This document shows positions 31,189 through 40,775 of a stretch of 50,983 nucleotides of DNA, piece by piece (the first letter of the stretch is position 1; each line of letters begins with the position of its first letter). The notes beneath the pieces were generated by a model, which was not told the DNA's origin, ran no database searches, and worked only from the letters and a program-made list of their open reading frames with translations. The translations under genes were made by a program, and so were the position numbers. The stretch is taken from contig CAPGDO010000014.1 of the NCBI GenBank assembly GCA_948616985.1, positions 1 through 50,983 on the forward strand, in the 5' to 3' direction. Source of the stretch: MGBC163016 sp910588905 (lineage in GTDB: Bacteria > Actinomycetota > Coriobacteriia > Coriobacteriales > Eggerthellaceae).

Positions 31189-32703
31189 ATGCCCATCACC
31201 TGTGCCGACATATTCGCGAACATCGAACACGAGGTCATAGGGGATTCCCTTGCACCGATAAGCGGCATCGCCTTCGATAGCCGGATGGTGCAACCCGGAG
31301 ATGCCTTCTTCTGCGTCGTGGGCACCGAATCCGATGGGCATGCCTTCGCTCAAGCCGCTGTAGATGCAGGAGCTTCGGTGATCGTCTGCCAGCACCAGCC
31401 TGAACTGGCTGATCCCCATACGGTGACCCAGGTGCATGTGGAGGACGCCCGGCGTGCTCTAGCTGAAGCCGCTGCCGCCTTCTATGGGTACCCTTCCCAA
31501 GGGATGGATGTCATCGGAGTGACGGGTACCAACGGCAAGACTACTGTCACCTATCTCATAGAAGCTATGCTCCAGGCTGCGCACCATCCCTGTGGCGTGA
31601 TCGGCACCTGTGGCTCTCGGGCCTGCGGGAATCCCATTCCTAGCCTGCACACCACGCCCGAGTCGGCGGACCTGCAGCGCATCTTGGCCCTCATGCGCAA
31701 CGCAGGCTGTCAGGCGGTAGCCATGGAGGTTTCCTCCCATGCCCTGAGCCTGGGGCGGCCGTGGGCTACTCGCTTCGCTGTCACGGCGTTCACGAACATC
31801 ACCCATGACCATCTGGATTACCACCATACCTTGGAGGAGTATTTCGAAGCGAAGAAGCTCCTGTTCTCGGAAGAGTACCCTGCTATCCGCGTCATATCCA
31901 CGTTGGGCGAAGGCGGACGGGCTCTGGAGGCGGCCTGCCGAGAGGCGGGGGACGAGGTCATCGCGGTAGGGGAGCGGCCGGAGGATGATATTCGGCTCGT
32001 CTCTTCCCAGCGCGTGGGGGGTGCTGCTCAGCTCACCCTTCAGCTCTCGGGGCGTTTCGCACCGGTTGGGCAGCTCGTCATCACCCATAGCCTCTTGGGC
32101 AGCTTCAATACGGAGAACATCTTGGTGGCATTGGGTTGCGTGCTGGCTTTGGGCGTGGATGCGCATCAGGCTGCAGCGGCTCTGGCTGAGGCCTCCGCGC
32201 CTCCAGGACGCATGCAGCAGGCTGTGGTCAAGCCTGACCTCGGCTTCGCGGTCTATGTAGACTACGCTCACACCCCTGATGCCCTTGAGAAGGTCATCCT
32301 CTCTGCCAGGGAGGCGGCTTCCGGTCGGGTAGCCCTGGTCTTCGGTTGCGAAGGGGACAGGGACCGTCTGAAGCGGCCGGAAATGGCCCAGGCTGCGCTC
32401 TTGGCTGATGACGTCTTCCTCACCAATGACAACGCCCACGGGGAGCGGGTGAGCGCCGTTATCGAAGAAGTGCGGGCTGCTCTTCCGGCTGATGATGAGC
32501 GCATCCGCACCATCCCCGATAGGAAGGCCGCCATCCGCGCTGCCATCGATCATGCTGCACCAGGGGATATCGTTCTCATCTGCGGTCGTGGTCATGAGGA
32601 TAAGATGATGTTCGGTGCTGATACGGTGCACTTCGACGATCGAGAAGAGGCGCGCTATGCTCTGCTCATGCGCGCGGTCATGGATGGAGTTGAGACGCGA
32701 TGA
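31189..32703 (+). CDS. murE: UDP-MurNAc-tripeptide ligase MurE
   Basis: A 504-residue Mur ligase. Domain 1 has IAFDSRMVQPGDAFFCVVG; the central ATPase has GVTGTNGKTTVTY and FTNITHDHLDYH; the C-terminal domain has VDYAHTPDALEKV and CGRGHEDK. MurE adds the third amino acid to UDP-MurNAc-L-Ala-D-Glu in the cytosol. The specificity loop is Asp414-Asn-Ala-His, not the DNPR of meso-diaminopimelate enzymes or the DNPA/DDPA of lysine enzymes, so the added amino acid is open. The ATG at 31189 follows ftsI by 10 nt, and its TGA overlaps murF as ATGA. Confidence 0.96.
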   Translation: MPITCADIFANIEHEVIGDSLAPISGIAFDSRMVQPGDAFFCVVGTESDGHAFAQAAVDAGASVIVCQHQPELADPHTVTQVHVEDARRALAEAAAAFYGYPSQGMDVIGVTGTNGKTTVTYLIEAMLQAAHHPCGVIGTCGSRACGNPIPSLHTTPESADLQRILALMRNAGCQAVAMEVSSHALSLGRPWATRFAVTAFTNITHDHLDYHHTLEEYFEAKKLLFSEEYPAIRVISTLGEGGRALEAACREAGDEVIAVGERPEDDIRLVSSQRVGGAAQLTLQLSGRFAPVGQLVITHSLLGSFNTENILVALGCVLALGVDAHQAAAALAEASAPPGRMQQAVVKPDLGFAVYVDYAHTPDALEKVILSAREAASGRVALVFGCEGDRDRLKRPEMAQAALLADDVFLTNDNAHGERVSAVIEEVRAALPADDERIRTIPDRKAAIRAAIDHAAPGDIVLICGRGHEDKMMFGADTVHFDDREEARYALLMRAVMDGVETR

Positions 32704-34208
32704 GGTTGAACGCCAAGCAGATAGCCCTGGCAACAGGAGGTGACTTCATCGTAGAGCCCATCGACGCTTCAGAAGTGCTCACCTCTGTTTCTCTGGATTC
32801 GCGGGAAGTGGAGTCCGGGTCGCTCTATGTGGCCATCCAGGGTGCACGCGTTGATGGTCACGACTTCATAGAGCCTGCCCTCATGGCGGGCGCGGGGGCA
32901 GTCCTCGTCAGCGAACCGGTATCTGAGCCCTGCAAGCTCCTGGCTCGGGAGCTCGGGGCGGCCATCATAGCCGTTCCCAATACACCCCACGCCGTGGCGG
33001 ACATCGCCTCTGCCTGGCGCGATCATCTGAGCGCCAAGGTCATCGCTGTGACGGGTTCGGTGGGCAAGACCACTACCAAGAACCTCATTCGCGATGTCGT
33101 CTCCTCGCGGTTCAAGACCTGCGCCACCCGCGGTAACCAGAACAACGAACTGGGTGGCCCGCTCACGCTGCTCTCGGCTGATCCCACTGATGAGGTCATC
33201 GTCATGGAGATGGGCATGGACGGCGCCGGTCAGATACAAGCCCTGTGCCGCATGGCTCGACCAGATCAGGGGGTCATCACCAACGTGGGCGAGTCTCACA
33301 TCGAGATGCTGGGCAGCCAAGAGAACATCGCTCGTGCCAAGGCGGAGCTTCTGGCCGAGCTTCCCGAAGGGGTGGGCTGCGCCTTCCTGAACGCCCAAGA
33401 TGCCTTCACGCCCTTCTTGGAGGAGGTCTCTCACCTGCACGTTCGCAAGGTGCGCACCTGCCTCTATGACCAAGGGGATGCGGAGGGGAAACTGTCGCAC
33501 CTCTCTCAGGATGCGGACCAGCTGGCCTGGGCGGAGGATATCCAGCTTGATGGCGAAGGCAGACCAAGGTTCATCCTCTGCTTGAAGGGTTTCCGGGATG
33601 AGGCGAACGCCGGTCCTACGCTCTTCGACCTAGAACCGGATGTGGAGCGCGTCTCTGTGCATCTCGCCTTGCGGGGGGAGCATAACGTGGCCAATGCTCT
33701 GGCGGCCGCCACTGTCGGGCGCGGGCTGGGCATCGAACCGGCCCTGATCGCTCGCGCGCTGGGAAGCTCAGTGCCCGAGGCAGGGCGTCAGGAGATGCTT
33801 CAGTCCCGCGAGGGTTACCTTGTCATCAACGACGCCTATAATGCGAGCCCTGATTCCATGCGAGCCTCCTTGGCCCTGCTGGCATCCATGAATGTAGTAG
33901 GAGAGCGCGTTGCTGTTCTGGGAGATATGGGAGAGCTGGGAGATCACTCGGATGCGTGCCATAGCGGTGTGGGCACCGCTGTGGCCGAATATGGGATGGA
34001 TCGCCTCGTTTGCGTTGGCCAGCAGAGCCGTCTCATCGCCGAAGGAGCCCAGGCAGCGGGCATGGACCCCGCACGAATCGTGTGCGTGGAGACCATCGGC
34101 GCTGCGTTGGAAGAGCTCGAGGGCTCGCTCTCCTCATCAGATGCTGTGCTGGTCAAGGCATCGAACTTCATGGGGCTCACTCGCTTAGCAGAGGGGTTGA
34201 TCAGCTAG
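32700..34208 (+). CDS. murF: UDP-MurNAc-pentapeptide synthetase MurF
   Basis: A 502-residue ligase adding D-Ala-D-Ala to the UDP-MurNAc tripeptide. Domain 1 ends near DSREVESGSLYVAIQGARVDGHDF; the ATP site is VTGSVGKTTTKNLI; then TRGNQNNELGGPLTLL and EMGMDGAGQI, which are specific for MurF, and INDAYNASPDSMRASLALL in the last domain. An extra loop of about 60 residues (around 240-300, containing YDQGDAEGKLSHLSQDADQ) seems longer than in typical MurF. The start overlaps murE by 4 nt (ATGA) and the stop abuts the mraY start with no gap, so it is translationally coupled on both sides. Confidence 0.96.
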   Translation: MRLNAKQIALATGGDFIVEPIDASEVLTSVSLDSREVESGSLYVAIQGARVDGHDFIEPALMAGAGAVLVSEPVSEPCKLLARELGAAIIAVPNTPHAVADIASAWRDHLSAKVIAVTGSVGKTTTKNLIRDVVSSRFKTCATRGNQNNELGGPLTLLSADPTDEVIVMEMGMDGAGQIQALCRMARPDQGVITNVGESHIEMLGSQENIARAKAELLAELPEGVGCAFLNAQDAFTPFLEEVSHLHVRKVRTCLYDQGDAEGKLSHLSQDADQLAWAEDIQLDGEGRPRFILCLKGFRDEANAGPTLFDLEPDVERVSVHLALRGEHNVANALAAATVGRGLGIEPALIARALGSSVPEAGRQEMLQSREGYLVINDAYNASPDSMRASLALLASMNVVGERVAVLGDMGELGDHSDACHSGVGTAVAEYGMDRLVCVGQQSRLIAEGAQAAGMDPARIVCVETIGAALEELEGSLSSSDAVLVKASNFMGLTRLAEGLIS

Positions 34209-35255
34209 ATGTTCTCTTACTTTGAGCATTACCCCACCTTCCTCGTCTTCATGGCGGTGGTGATCTCCCTTCTGGTGGTCATCGTCCTCACCCCGCTCCT
34301 CATCAAGCTGCTGAAGGCGGAGCATATCGGTCAGCAGGTACGGGATGACGGCCCTCAGACCCACCTGGTGAAGAGCGGCACGCCCACCATGGGTGGCATC
34401 GTGATGCTCATCGCGGTGGCGGTGGCTACCTTCATCATGGGCGTCCCTGACCCTGAGACCTACCTGCTCTTGGGAGCCGTGCTCCTGACAGGGCTCTTGG
34501 GGCTCGTGGATGACATCTCCAGCATCGCCCACGCGCGTTCTCTCGGGCTCACCCCCGCAGCCAAGCTCATCTTCCAGTTCTTGATCTCGCTTGGCTTCAT
34601 CCTCTGTGCGGTGAACATGCTGGGGGTCACCCCGGTGGTGAATATCCCCTTCATCTGCACCCTTGATCTGGGGATATGGACCACGGTCATCCCCGTGGGA
34701 GGCACCACCATATCTATTCCCTGGCTCTATGTCCTCTTCGACCTCATCCTGCTCATGGGCCTCTCCAACGCCGTGAACCTGACCGATGGCCTGGATGGTC
34801 TGGCATCGGGCACGGTGATGATGGTCATGATCGTCATGGCGGCCATCGCCTTCCGGGAGAATCTCCTGGAGCCCGCCATCTTCTCGGCGGCCATCGCGGG
34901 TGCTTGCGTGGGTTTCCTCTGGTACAACTCCCACCCGGCTGATATCTTCATGGGGGACACGGGTTCCCTGGCTTTAGGGCAGGCGCTCGGCTGCTTGGCT
35001 GTGGTCACCAAGACGGAGTTCATCGTCATCATCATCGGAGGCCTGTTCGTGGCCGAAGCCCTCTCGGTCATCATCCAGGTGTCCCACTTCCGTCGCACCG
35101 GAGAGCGGGTCTTCCTGATGGCGCCGCTCCATCATCATTTCGAGAAGAAGGGCTGGAGCGAGACGAAGGTCGTGGTGCGCTTCTGGATCATCTCCGGTCT
35201 GCTGGCAGCCTGCGGATTCGTCCTGTACTTCTCCAGTTCGCTCGTGATCTCCTAG
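34209..35255 (+). CDS. mraY: Phospho-MurNAc-pentapeptide transferase MraY
   Basis: A 348-residue integral membrane enzyme with ten helices that transfers phospho-MurNAc-pentapeptide to undecaprenyl phosphate, making lipid I. Signature segments are KSGTPTMGGIV, the Asp pair in GLVDDISS, NLTDGLDGLASG, FMGDTGSLALG and the HHHFEKKGWSETKVVVRFW loop. All catalytic Asp and His residues appear present. The ATG at 34209 follows the murF TAG directly. A few residues are added between helices 4 and 5, within the usual range. Confidence 0.97.
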   Translation: MFSYFEHYPTFLVFMAVVISLLVVIVLTPLLIKLLKAEHIGQQVRDDGPQTHLVKSGTPTMGGIVMLIAVAVATFIMGVPDPETYLLLGAVLLTGLLGLVDDISSIAHARSLGLTPAAKLIFQFLISLGFILCAVNMLGVTPVVNIPFICTLDLGIWTTVIPVGGTTISIPWLYVLFDLILLMGLSNAVNLTDGLDGLASGTVMMVMIVMAAIAFRENLLEPAIFSAAIAGACVGFLWYNSHPADIFMGDTGSLALGQALGCLAVVTKTEFIVIIIGGLFVAEALSVIIQVSHFRRTGERVFLMAPLHHHFEKKGWSETKVVVRFWIISGLLAACGFVLYFSSSLVIS

Positions 35256-35266
35256 GGGGTGCTCCT

Positions 35267-36784
35267 GTGGGCGAAGCCAAGCGTGATCTGATCGAAGGCA
35301 GGAGATGCGCTCCTGTCTGTCTTGGGGATGTTTGCGTGCTGGGGTTGGGAGTGTCCGGCGCAGCTGTAGTGGAATACCTCCTGCACCAACCGGCCGGACG
35401 AGTCTCTTCGCTTACGGTCTTCGCGGGCGAAGGGAGCGCTCCTACGGCAGAGACAGACCGCCTAGAGGCGGCGGGCATCACCGTCGTCTTCTCCGATGAG
35501 GTAATCGGTCGATTCAGCCTTTGCATCGCCAGTCCGGGCATCTCTGCATCTAGCAGCTTCTATCGAAGCGCCCAAGCCGCCAGCGCCGAGCTCATCAGCG
35601 AAGTGGAACTGGCTTGGCGGGAGAGCCCCGAAGACGCTCTTTGGGTGGGCATCACCGGCACCAACGGCAAGACCACCACCACGGCCCTCTTGGCTCATCT
35701 GCTCACCGAAGCGGGGTTCGCGGCTGTGGCGTGCGGGAATATCGGAGATGCCTGCATCCATGTGGTAGCCCAGGACGTGCGGGGGGACGATGCCTGCCTC
35801 TGCGGCAAGCAGCGCATCTATGTGGCTGAGGTCTCCTCCTATCAGTTGGCCAGCATCCGCTCCTTTGCTCCTGAGGCCGGTATCTTCTTGGGCATCACGC
35901 CGGACCATCTGGTCTGGCATGGCAGCTTCGAGGCCTATGCCGAGGCCAAGGGGAACATGCTGGCGAATATGGAGGCAGTGGGGGGTTGCGCCATCCTGGA
36001 TGCCACCAACGATCGCGTGCGCGAAGAGGTCAAGCGCTTGCGTAAAGCGGAAACGCGTTCCGGATTCACCTATATCCCCTTGGGTACGAAGGCGGGCATC
36101 GGTACAGACATGCGCAGCGCTTGCGGTGCTGCCAATGCTGCCTTCTTGGATGATGCCCACCATCTCCATGTGGCCTATGAGGATGGCGAATACGCCCTCG
36201 TGGATGCAGATGGCTTGCAGATCCGGGGCGTCCACAATGTGGTCAACGCCTTGGCGGCCTCCGCCGCAGCCATCGCCTTGGGGGCGGACGCGGTGCAGGT
36301 CACCCGAGCTCTGGCCAGCTTCAAGCCTCTGGAGCATCGGATCGAGCCTGCGGGCGAGGCGCAGGGAGTCAGCTTCTACAACGATTCCAAGGCCACCAAT
36401 GTCGATGCCACTCTGGTAGCGCTCACTGCTTTTCCAGGGCGGCCGCTGATCGTGATGTTGGGTGGTCGCGATAAGCTGGGGCCCCTGGACGAGCTGGTGG
36501 ATGCGTGCGAAGAGCACGGGAAGGCCGTGGTGGTCTTCGGTGAGGCCAAGGAGCGCTTCGAAGCAGCCTTCCGGGAGGGGATCGATGGCTCTCAGAGTTC
36601 CTTGCACCTCTTGCAGGCAGACACCTTCGATGAGGCGTTCGCCCAAGCTGTGCACGTCGCTCGTGCGGGAGATGTGGTGTTGCTCTCGCCTGCCTGCGCT
36701 TCTTTCGATGAATTCACCTGCTTCGAAGAGCGTGGGCAGCATTTCAAGGATCTCGTCCGTGCTCTGGGCCGTGCGGATGCCTAG
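35267..36784 (+). CDS. murD: UDP-MurNAc-L-alanine:D-glutamate ligase MurD
   Basis: A 505-residue ligase, longer than the usual about 450 because of an N-terminal leader and an insertion near 165-180 (VRGDDACLCGKQRIY). Domain 1 has DVCVLGLGVSGAAVVEYL and CIASPGIS; the ATP loop is GITGTNGKTTTTALLAHLL; then YVAEVSSYQLASI, LGITPDHLVWHGSFEAYAEAK and FYNDSKATNVDAT, LGGRDK and LSPACASFDEF. It adds D-Glu to UDP-MurNAc-L-Ala. The start is GTG 35267, 12 nt after mraY, with GGGGGTG upstream. Confidence 0.96.
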   Translation: MGEAKRDLIEGRRCAPVCLGDVCVLGLGVSGAAVVEYLLHQPAGRVSSLTVFAGEGSAPTAETDRLEAAGITVVFSDEVIGRFSLCIASPGISASSSFYRSAQAASAELISEVELAWRESPEDALWVGITGTNGKTTTTALLAHLLTEAGFAAVACGNIGDACIHVVAQDVRGDDACLCGKQRIYVAEVSSYQLASIRSFAPEAGIFLGITPDHLVWHGSFEAYAEAKGNMLANMEAVGGCAILDATNDRVREEVKRLRKAETRSGFTYIPLGTKAGIGTDMRSACGAANAAFLDDAHHLHVAYEDGEYALVDADGLQIRGVHNVVNALAASAAAIALGADAVQVTRALASFKPLEHRIEPAGEAQGVSFYNDSKATNVDATLVALTAFPGRPLIVMLGGRDKLGPLDELVDACEEHGKAVVVFGEAKERFEAAFREGIDGSQSSLHLLQADTFDEAFAQAVHVARAGDVVLLSPACASFDEFTCFEERGQHFKDLVRALGRADA

Positions 36785-36800
36785 GGCCTAGGAGAAGCTG

Positions 36801-38006
36801 ATGGCGCGGGAAGCACGCGGCAGGCGCGGAGGCGGGCAAGCTCGTCCTGCTTCTGAGACGAAGGTAGCCAGCATCATCCTCCTGGCTGCCGTGTTCGCCT
36901 TGGTGGTAGTGGGGCTCTTGATGGTGTTCTCTGCCTCGTCCGCTGATCTGTCGGCTCAGGGGAAGAGCCCCTATAAGGATGTGTTCGGCCAGGCGGTCTA
37001 TGTGGCCGTTGGCATCGTAGCTTGCGTGATCACCTGGCAATTCATTCCTTACCATGCCTGGGCGGGACGTCTGACTTGGGCGTTCTGGGGTTTCTGCATG
37101 GTGCTCTTGCTACTCACGTTCATCGCGGGCACAGAGGTCAACGGCGCTAAGCGATGGCTCTACATCGGGCCCATCGGCATGCAGCCGTCGGAATTCATCA
37201 AAGTGGCGCTACTGTTGATGACCATCCGCATCGCTCACCGCTTCCAGATAGGCGAGATAGACTTCCGTCTCTCCATCATCGAGCTGGTCATCCTCATCGC
37301 CGCACCTCTCGGATTCATGTACCTCACCCAGTCCGACCTGGGCACTACGCTCATCTGCGCGGTGGGCATCTTCGCGGTGCTCTGGATAGGAGGCTTCCCT
37401 GCCTGGTCTTTGGTGGCCATCGCCGCCCTGGGAGTGCTCGCAGTCGTGGGCGGCACGTTGGGGAGCGGCTATCGTTCCAACCGCTTCGTCTACCTCGATC
37501 CCTGGAATGATGGCGAAGGAGGCTTGGGGTCGGGCTACAACATCATCCGTTCCTATTTCGCCTTGGCCGAAGGAGGGCTCTTCGGCGTGGGCATCGGCAA
37601 CTCCCATGAGAAGTACCAATACCTCTTCGCCTCCGATTCTGACTTCATCTTCGCCGTGTTGGGGGAGGAGATGGGGCTCGTGGGCGCCTTGGCGGTCATC
37701 GGGTTGTTCCTGCTGTTCCTGTTCGCCTCGTTGAAGATCTCCAGCGGTGCTCCTGACAGCCTGGGCTCCATGATCGCAGGCGGTTGCGCCATCATGCTGG
37801 TGTTCCAAGCGTTCCTGAACATTGGTTGCGCCATCGGCGTCTTCCCCACAACGGGAAAGCCGCTGCCCTTCATCTCCTCAGGTGGCACCTCGGTCATATC
37901 CTCGCTGCTCATCGTGGGTCTCATCCTGTCCGTTCAACATGCTTCGGCTCCTGATCGATCCTTCGACAAGGCCCGCGATGATCTCCGGATCATCCGCAAC
38001 CGGTAG
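36801..38006 (+). CDS. ftsW: Septal glycosyltransferase FtsW (SEDS)
   Basis: A 401-residue SEDS protein with about ten helices. Typical segments are LLMVFSASS, NGAKRWLYIGPIGMQPSEFIKVALLL, the DLGTTLI that holds the catalytic Asp region, GYNIIRSYFALAEGGLFGVGIGNS, HEKYQYLFASDSDFIFAVLGEEMGL and PFISSGGTSVISSLL. FtsW polymerises glycan strands with FtsI at the septum. The cytosolic N-terminus (1-22) is rich in Arg and Gly. AGGAGAAG precedes the ATG. It is followed by 140 bp without a gene before murG, the largest gap in the first half of the cluster. Confidence 0.96.
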   Translation: MAREARGRRGGGQARPASETKVASIILLAAVFALVVVGLLMVFSASSADLSAQGKSPYKDVFGQAVYVAVGIVACVITWQFIPYHAWAGRLTWAFWGFCMVLLLLTFIAGTEVNGAKRWLYIGPIGMQPSEFIKVALLLMTIRIAHRFQIGEIDFRLSIIELVILIAAPLGFMYLTQSDLGTTLICAVGIFAVLWIGGFPAWSLVAIAALGVLAVVGGTLGSGYRSNRFVYLDPWNDGEGGLGSGYNIIRSYFALAEGGLFGVGIGNSHEKYQYLFASDSDFIFAVLGEEMGLVGALAVIGLFLLFLFASLKISSGAPDSLGSMIAGGCAIMLVFQAFLNIGCAIGVFPTTGKPLPFISSGGTSVISSLLIVGLILSVQHASAPDRSFDKARDDLRIIRNR

Positions 38007-38146
38007 CGCAGCTCCAGGAAGCGGAGGGGCATCTCGCTGCTGATCCGCTGGATGCAGCCGTGCGGGCATCGGGGTCACCTCCAGGGATGAGCTGTTCCTT
38101 GGTACACTATCGTTCGATCGAATGCCCTCACGGAAAGGGGAGAGCC

Positions 38147-39250
38147 TTGGCGAAGACCTGCGTGCTCACCGGCGGTGGAACAGCCGGGCACATCTATCCG
38201 GCGCTGGCCCTGGCGGAGTGCCTGGAAGAGCGCGGCTGGGAGGTGCTCTACGCGGGCACGCCTACCGGGGTGGAAGCTCGGCTGGCCCCAGAAGCGGGCA
38301 TCCCCTTCCAGCCCTTCGTGGCCTCTGGCTTCGATCGCTCCCATCCGCTCACGCTCATCACGGGCATCGTGCGCATCCAGAAGAGCACGCTTGCCGCCAA
38401 GCGCTGGCTGAAGCAGGTGAAGCCTGATGTGGTCGTCGGCTTCGGCGGGTACGTGTCCATCCCGGTGGTGCGTGCAGCAGAGCAGCTGGGCATCCCCGTG
38501 GTGGTCCACGAGCAGAATTCCGTCATGGGCCTGGCGAACAAGATGGCGTCGAAGCACGCGAGCGCCGTTTGCGTCACCTATGGTCAGACCTGCTCTTGCG
38601 TACCCGGAGGCACGCGGGCAGAGGTCACGGGTAACCCCGTTCGCTCGAGCATCCTGAGCGCCACGCGCGAAGAGTCCCGGCGCCTCTTCGGTATCCCCGA
38701 AGAGGCCACGATGCTCCTCGTGTTCGGCGGTAGCTTGGGGGCGCGTCATATCAATCAGGCTCTCGTTTCCCTGAAGGAGGAGCTGCTCGCCCGCGAAGAC
38801 CTCTACGTGATGCATGTCACCGGGCCGAAGGAGCTGGAAGCCACGAAAGCGGCTCTTGGTCTCACCCCCGAAGAGGCCAAGCGATACATCGTCTTGGGCT
38901 ATCAGGATAAGATGCCCCAGGCCATGGCTGCCACGGATGCCATCGTGTCTCGGGCTGGAGCCACGTCTTTGGCTGAGATATCCGCCCGAAGGATCCCCGC
39001 CATCCTCGTGCCCTACCCCTATGCCACGGCAGACCACCAGACTACCAATGCCGAGGCTTGGGTGGAGTTAGGGGCGGCCCTCATGATCCCCGATGCTGAA
39101 GTGGAAGGCGAAAGGTTCCGGCGCGCTGTCTTGCAGCTCGTGGATGATCCGGCTCTGCGCCAGCAGATGCGCGATACGGCCGGGGCTGCTGATTCCCTCT
39201 TGGCCGCTGACTGCCTTGCGGATACCGTCTGTAGCCTGAGCGCCTCGTAG
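38147..39250 (+). CDS. murG: Undecaprenyldiphospho-MurNAc-pentapeptide GlcNAc transferase MurG
   Basis: A 367-residue GT28 glycosyltransferase that adds GlcNAc to lipid I to make lipid II on the inner membrane face. The N-terminal Rossmann half has VLTGGGTAGHIYPALALAE and VGFGGYVSIPVV, then VVHEQNSVMGLANK; the C-terminal half has VFGGSLGARHIN, YQDKMPQAMAATDAIVSRAGATSLAEI and LVPYPYATADHQTTNA. The start is TTG 38147 with AAAGGGGAGA before it; the longer in-frame opening from 38060 is not conserved. A TACACT box at 38103-38108 might be the -10 of an internal promoter but no good -35 accompanies it. Confidence 0.96.
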   Translation: MAKTCVLTGGGTAGHIYPALALAECLEERGWEVLYAGTPTGVEARLAPEAGIPFQPFVASGFDRSHPLTLITGIVRIQKSTLAAKRWLKQVKPDVVVGFGGYVSIPVVRAAEQLGIPVVVHEQNSVMGLANKMASKHASAVCVTYGQTCSCVPGGTRAEVTGNPVRSSILSATREESRRLFGIPEEATMLLVFGGSLGARHINQALVSLKEELLAREDLYVMHVTGPKELEATKAALGLTPEEAKRYIVLGYQDKMPQAMAATDAIVSRAGATSLAEISARRIPAILVPYPYATADHQTTNAEAWVELGAALMIPDAEVEGERFRRAVLQLVDDPALRQQMRDTAGAADSLLAADCLADTVCSLSAS

Positions 39251-39352
39251 CCTCTTTTCCCTTTTGATGCCTCCCTTGGTGTTCGGTCTGTTACGGTCCA
39301 TGCCCTGCTAGAATAACCTCACCGACAAACGCAACCCAAAGGAGCTCGTCCC

Positions 39353-40774
39353 ATGTCCAAGCCTGTATCTGACAACGTGTACTTCATCGGCATCGGCGGC
39401 GTGGGCATGAGCGGCATCGCTCGGGTGGCCCACGACCAAGGGCTGCATGTGGAAGGCTCTGATATCAAGGAAAGCCGCTTCACCAAGCCGCTCACGGATG
39501 CGGGCATCACCGTGCACATCGGTCACAAGGCCGAGAACCTTCCCGATACCGATCCCACCGTCGTCATCTCCACGGCCATCCTGGAAGACAACGCGGAGCT
39601 CATCCGTGCTCAGGAATTGGGGCTCAACATCGTCCGTCGGGCTGAGATGTTGGCCCATCTGGGCCGCAGCCTCGATACGGTGGCCGTTGCGGGAACCCAC
39701 GGCAAGACCACCACGTCCTCCATGTTGGCTTCCACCTTCGACAAGATGGGTCTCTCTCCTACGTTCCTCATCGGGGGCATGGTGCGTGAATACGGTGCCA
39801 ACTCCCATTCGGGCACGGGGCGCTATTATGTGGTAGAGGCCGATGAATCCGACAAGTCGTTCACCCATCTCTCCCCCAAGGCGGTGATCGTCACCAATAT
39901 CGAGCCAGACCATCTTGACCACTATGAGGGTCTGCAGGAGATCTACGACCAGTTCGGCCAGTTCATCTCCCTCGTCCCTGCGGGCGGCCCGGTCATCGTG
40001 TGGCGGGGGGATGAGAAGCTCGTGGAGGTGGCTCGCGCCCATGCTGCGAACGTCATCACCTATGGCTTCGAAGAGGACGCCGATGCTCGGGTCCTCTCCG
40101 TTGAGAAGGACGGCCTCACCCAGCAGTTCACCCTGCGCCTTCCCGATGGGCGCGAGGTTATGAGCTCCATCCGTCAGAATCCGGGGCTGCACAACGTCTT
40201 GAACGGTGCAGCAACTCTGGTCATGGCTGACGCTTTGGGTGAAGACGTTCAGGCTGCAGCAGCGGCCCTGGCGGAATTTGCGGGTGTGCGCCGCCGGTTC
40301 GACTTGGTGGGACGGGCGGCTGAGGTAGAGGTCGTAGATGATTACGCCCATCACCCCACAGAGATCGCGGCCACTATCCGGGCAGCGCGCGGCTTGGGCT
40401 ACGGCCATGTCCATGTGGTCTTCCAACCCCATCGCTATTCTCGGGCGAAGCTCTTCACCGAGGTCCTCCATGACGAATTCGGTGCCGCCTTCGACGAAGC
40501 GGATACCGTCACCTTCATGGATGTCTATCCGGCGGGGGAGACGCCCATTCCCGGTGTGTCCGGCAAGACGTTCCTGAATGTGGTGCTCGATCATGAGGGG
40601 CATCCTGAAGCTCGCTATGTTCCGCGCCGGTTGGAGGTCCCGGCTGCCGTAGTTGATCTGGTCCAGGCGGGGGACATCGTGCTCACGTTGGGGGCAGGGG
40701 ATGTGACTGAGATAGGCCAGCTGGTGATCGATGAGCTGAACCGCCGTCAGGCACCCCAGGGCGAAGGCTGCTAG
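39353..40774 (+). CDS. murC: UDP-MurNAc:L-alanine ligase MurC
   Basis: A 473-residue Mur ligase that adds the first L-Ala to UDP-MurNAc. It has the glycine-rich YFIGIGGVGMSGIA, the ATP site VAGTHGKTTTSSMLA, VEADESDKSF, TNIEPDHLDHYEG, GVRRRFDLVG, VDDYAHHPTEI and QPHRYSR, all MurC-specific. AAAGGAG precedes the ATG at 39353. The 102-bp gap after murG contains TAGAAT (39309-39314), a common -10 in this window, so an internal promoter is possible though no clear -35 is seen. Confidence 0.97.
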   Translation: MSKPVSDNVYFIGIGGVGMSGIARVAHDQGLHVEGSDIKESRFTKPLTDAGITVHIGHKAENLPDTDPTVVISTAILEDNAELIRAQELGLNIVRRAEMLAHLGRSLDTVAVAGTHGKTTTSSMLASTFDKMGLSPTFLIGGMVREYGANSHSGTGRYYVVEADESDKSFTHLSPKAVIVTNIEPDHLDHYEGLQEIYDQFGQFISLVPAGGPVIVWRGDEKLVEVARAHAANVITYGFEEDADARVLSVEKDGLTQQFTLRLPDGREVMSSIRQNPGLHNVLNGAATLVMADALGEDVQAAAAALAEFAGVRRRFDLVGRAAEVEVVDDYAHHPTEIAATIRAARGLGYGHVHVVFQPHRYSRAKLFTEVLHDEFGAAFDEADTVTFMDVYPAGETPIPGVSGKTFLNVVLDHEGHPEARYVPRRLEVPAAVVDLVQAGDIVLTLGAGDVTEIGQLVIDELNRRQAPQGEGC

Positions 40775-40775
40775 C

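Noticed and set aside
35462..36742. A long minus-strand frame opposite murD
   Set aside because: murD has all Mur ligase motifs on the plus strand; the complement shows no recognisable domain.
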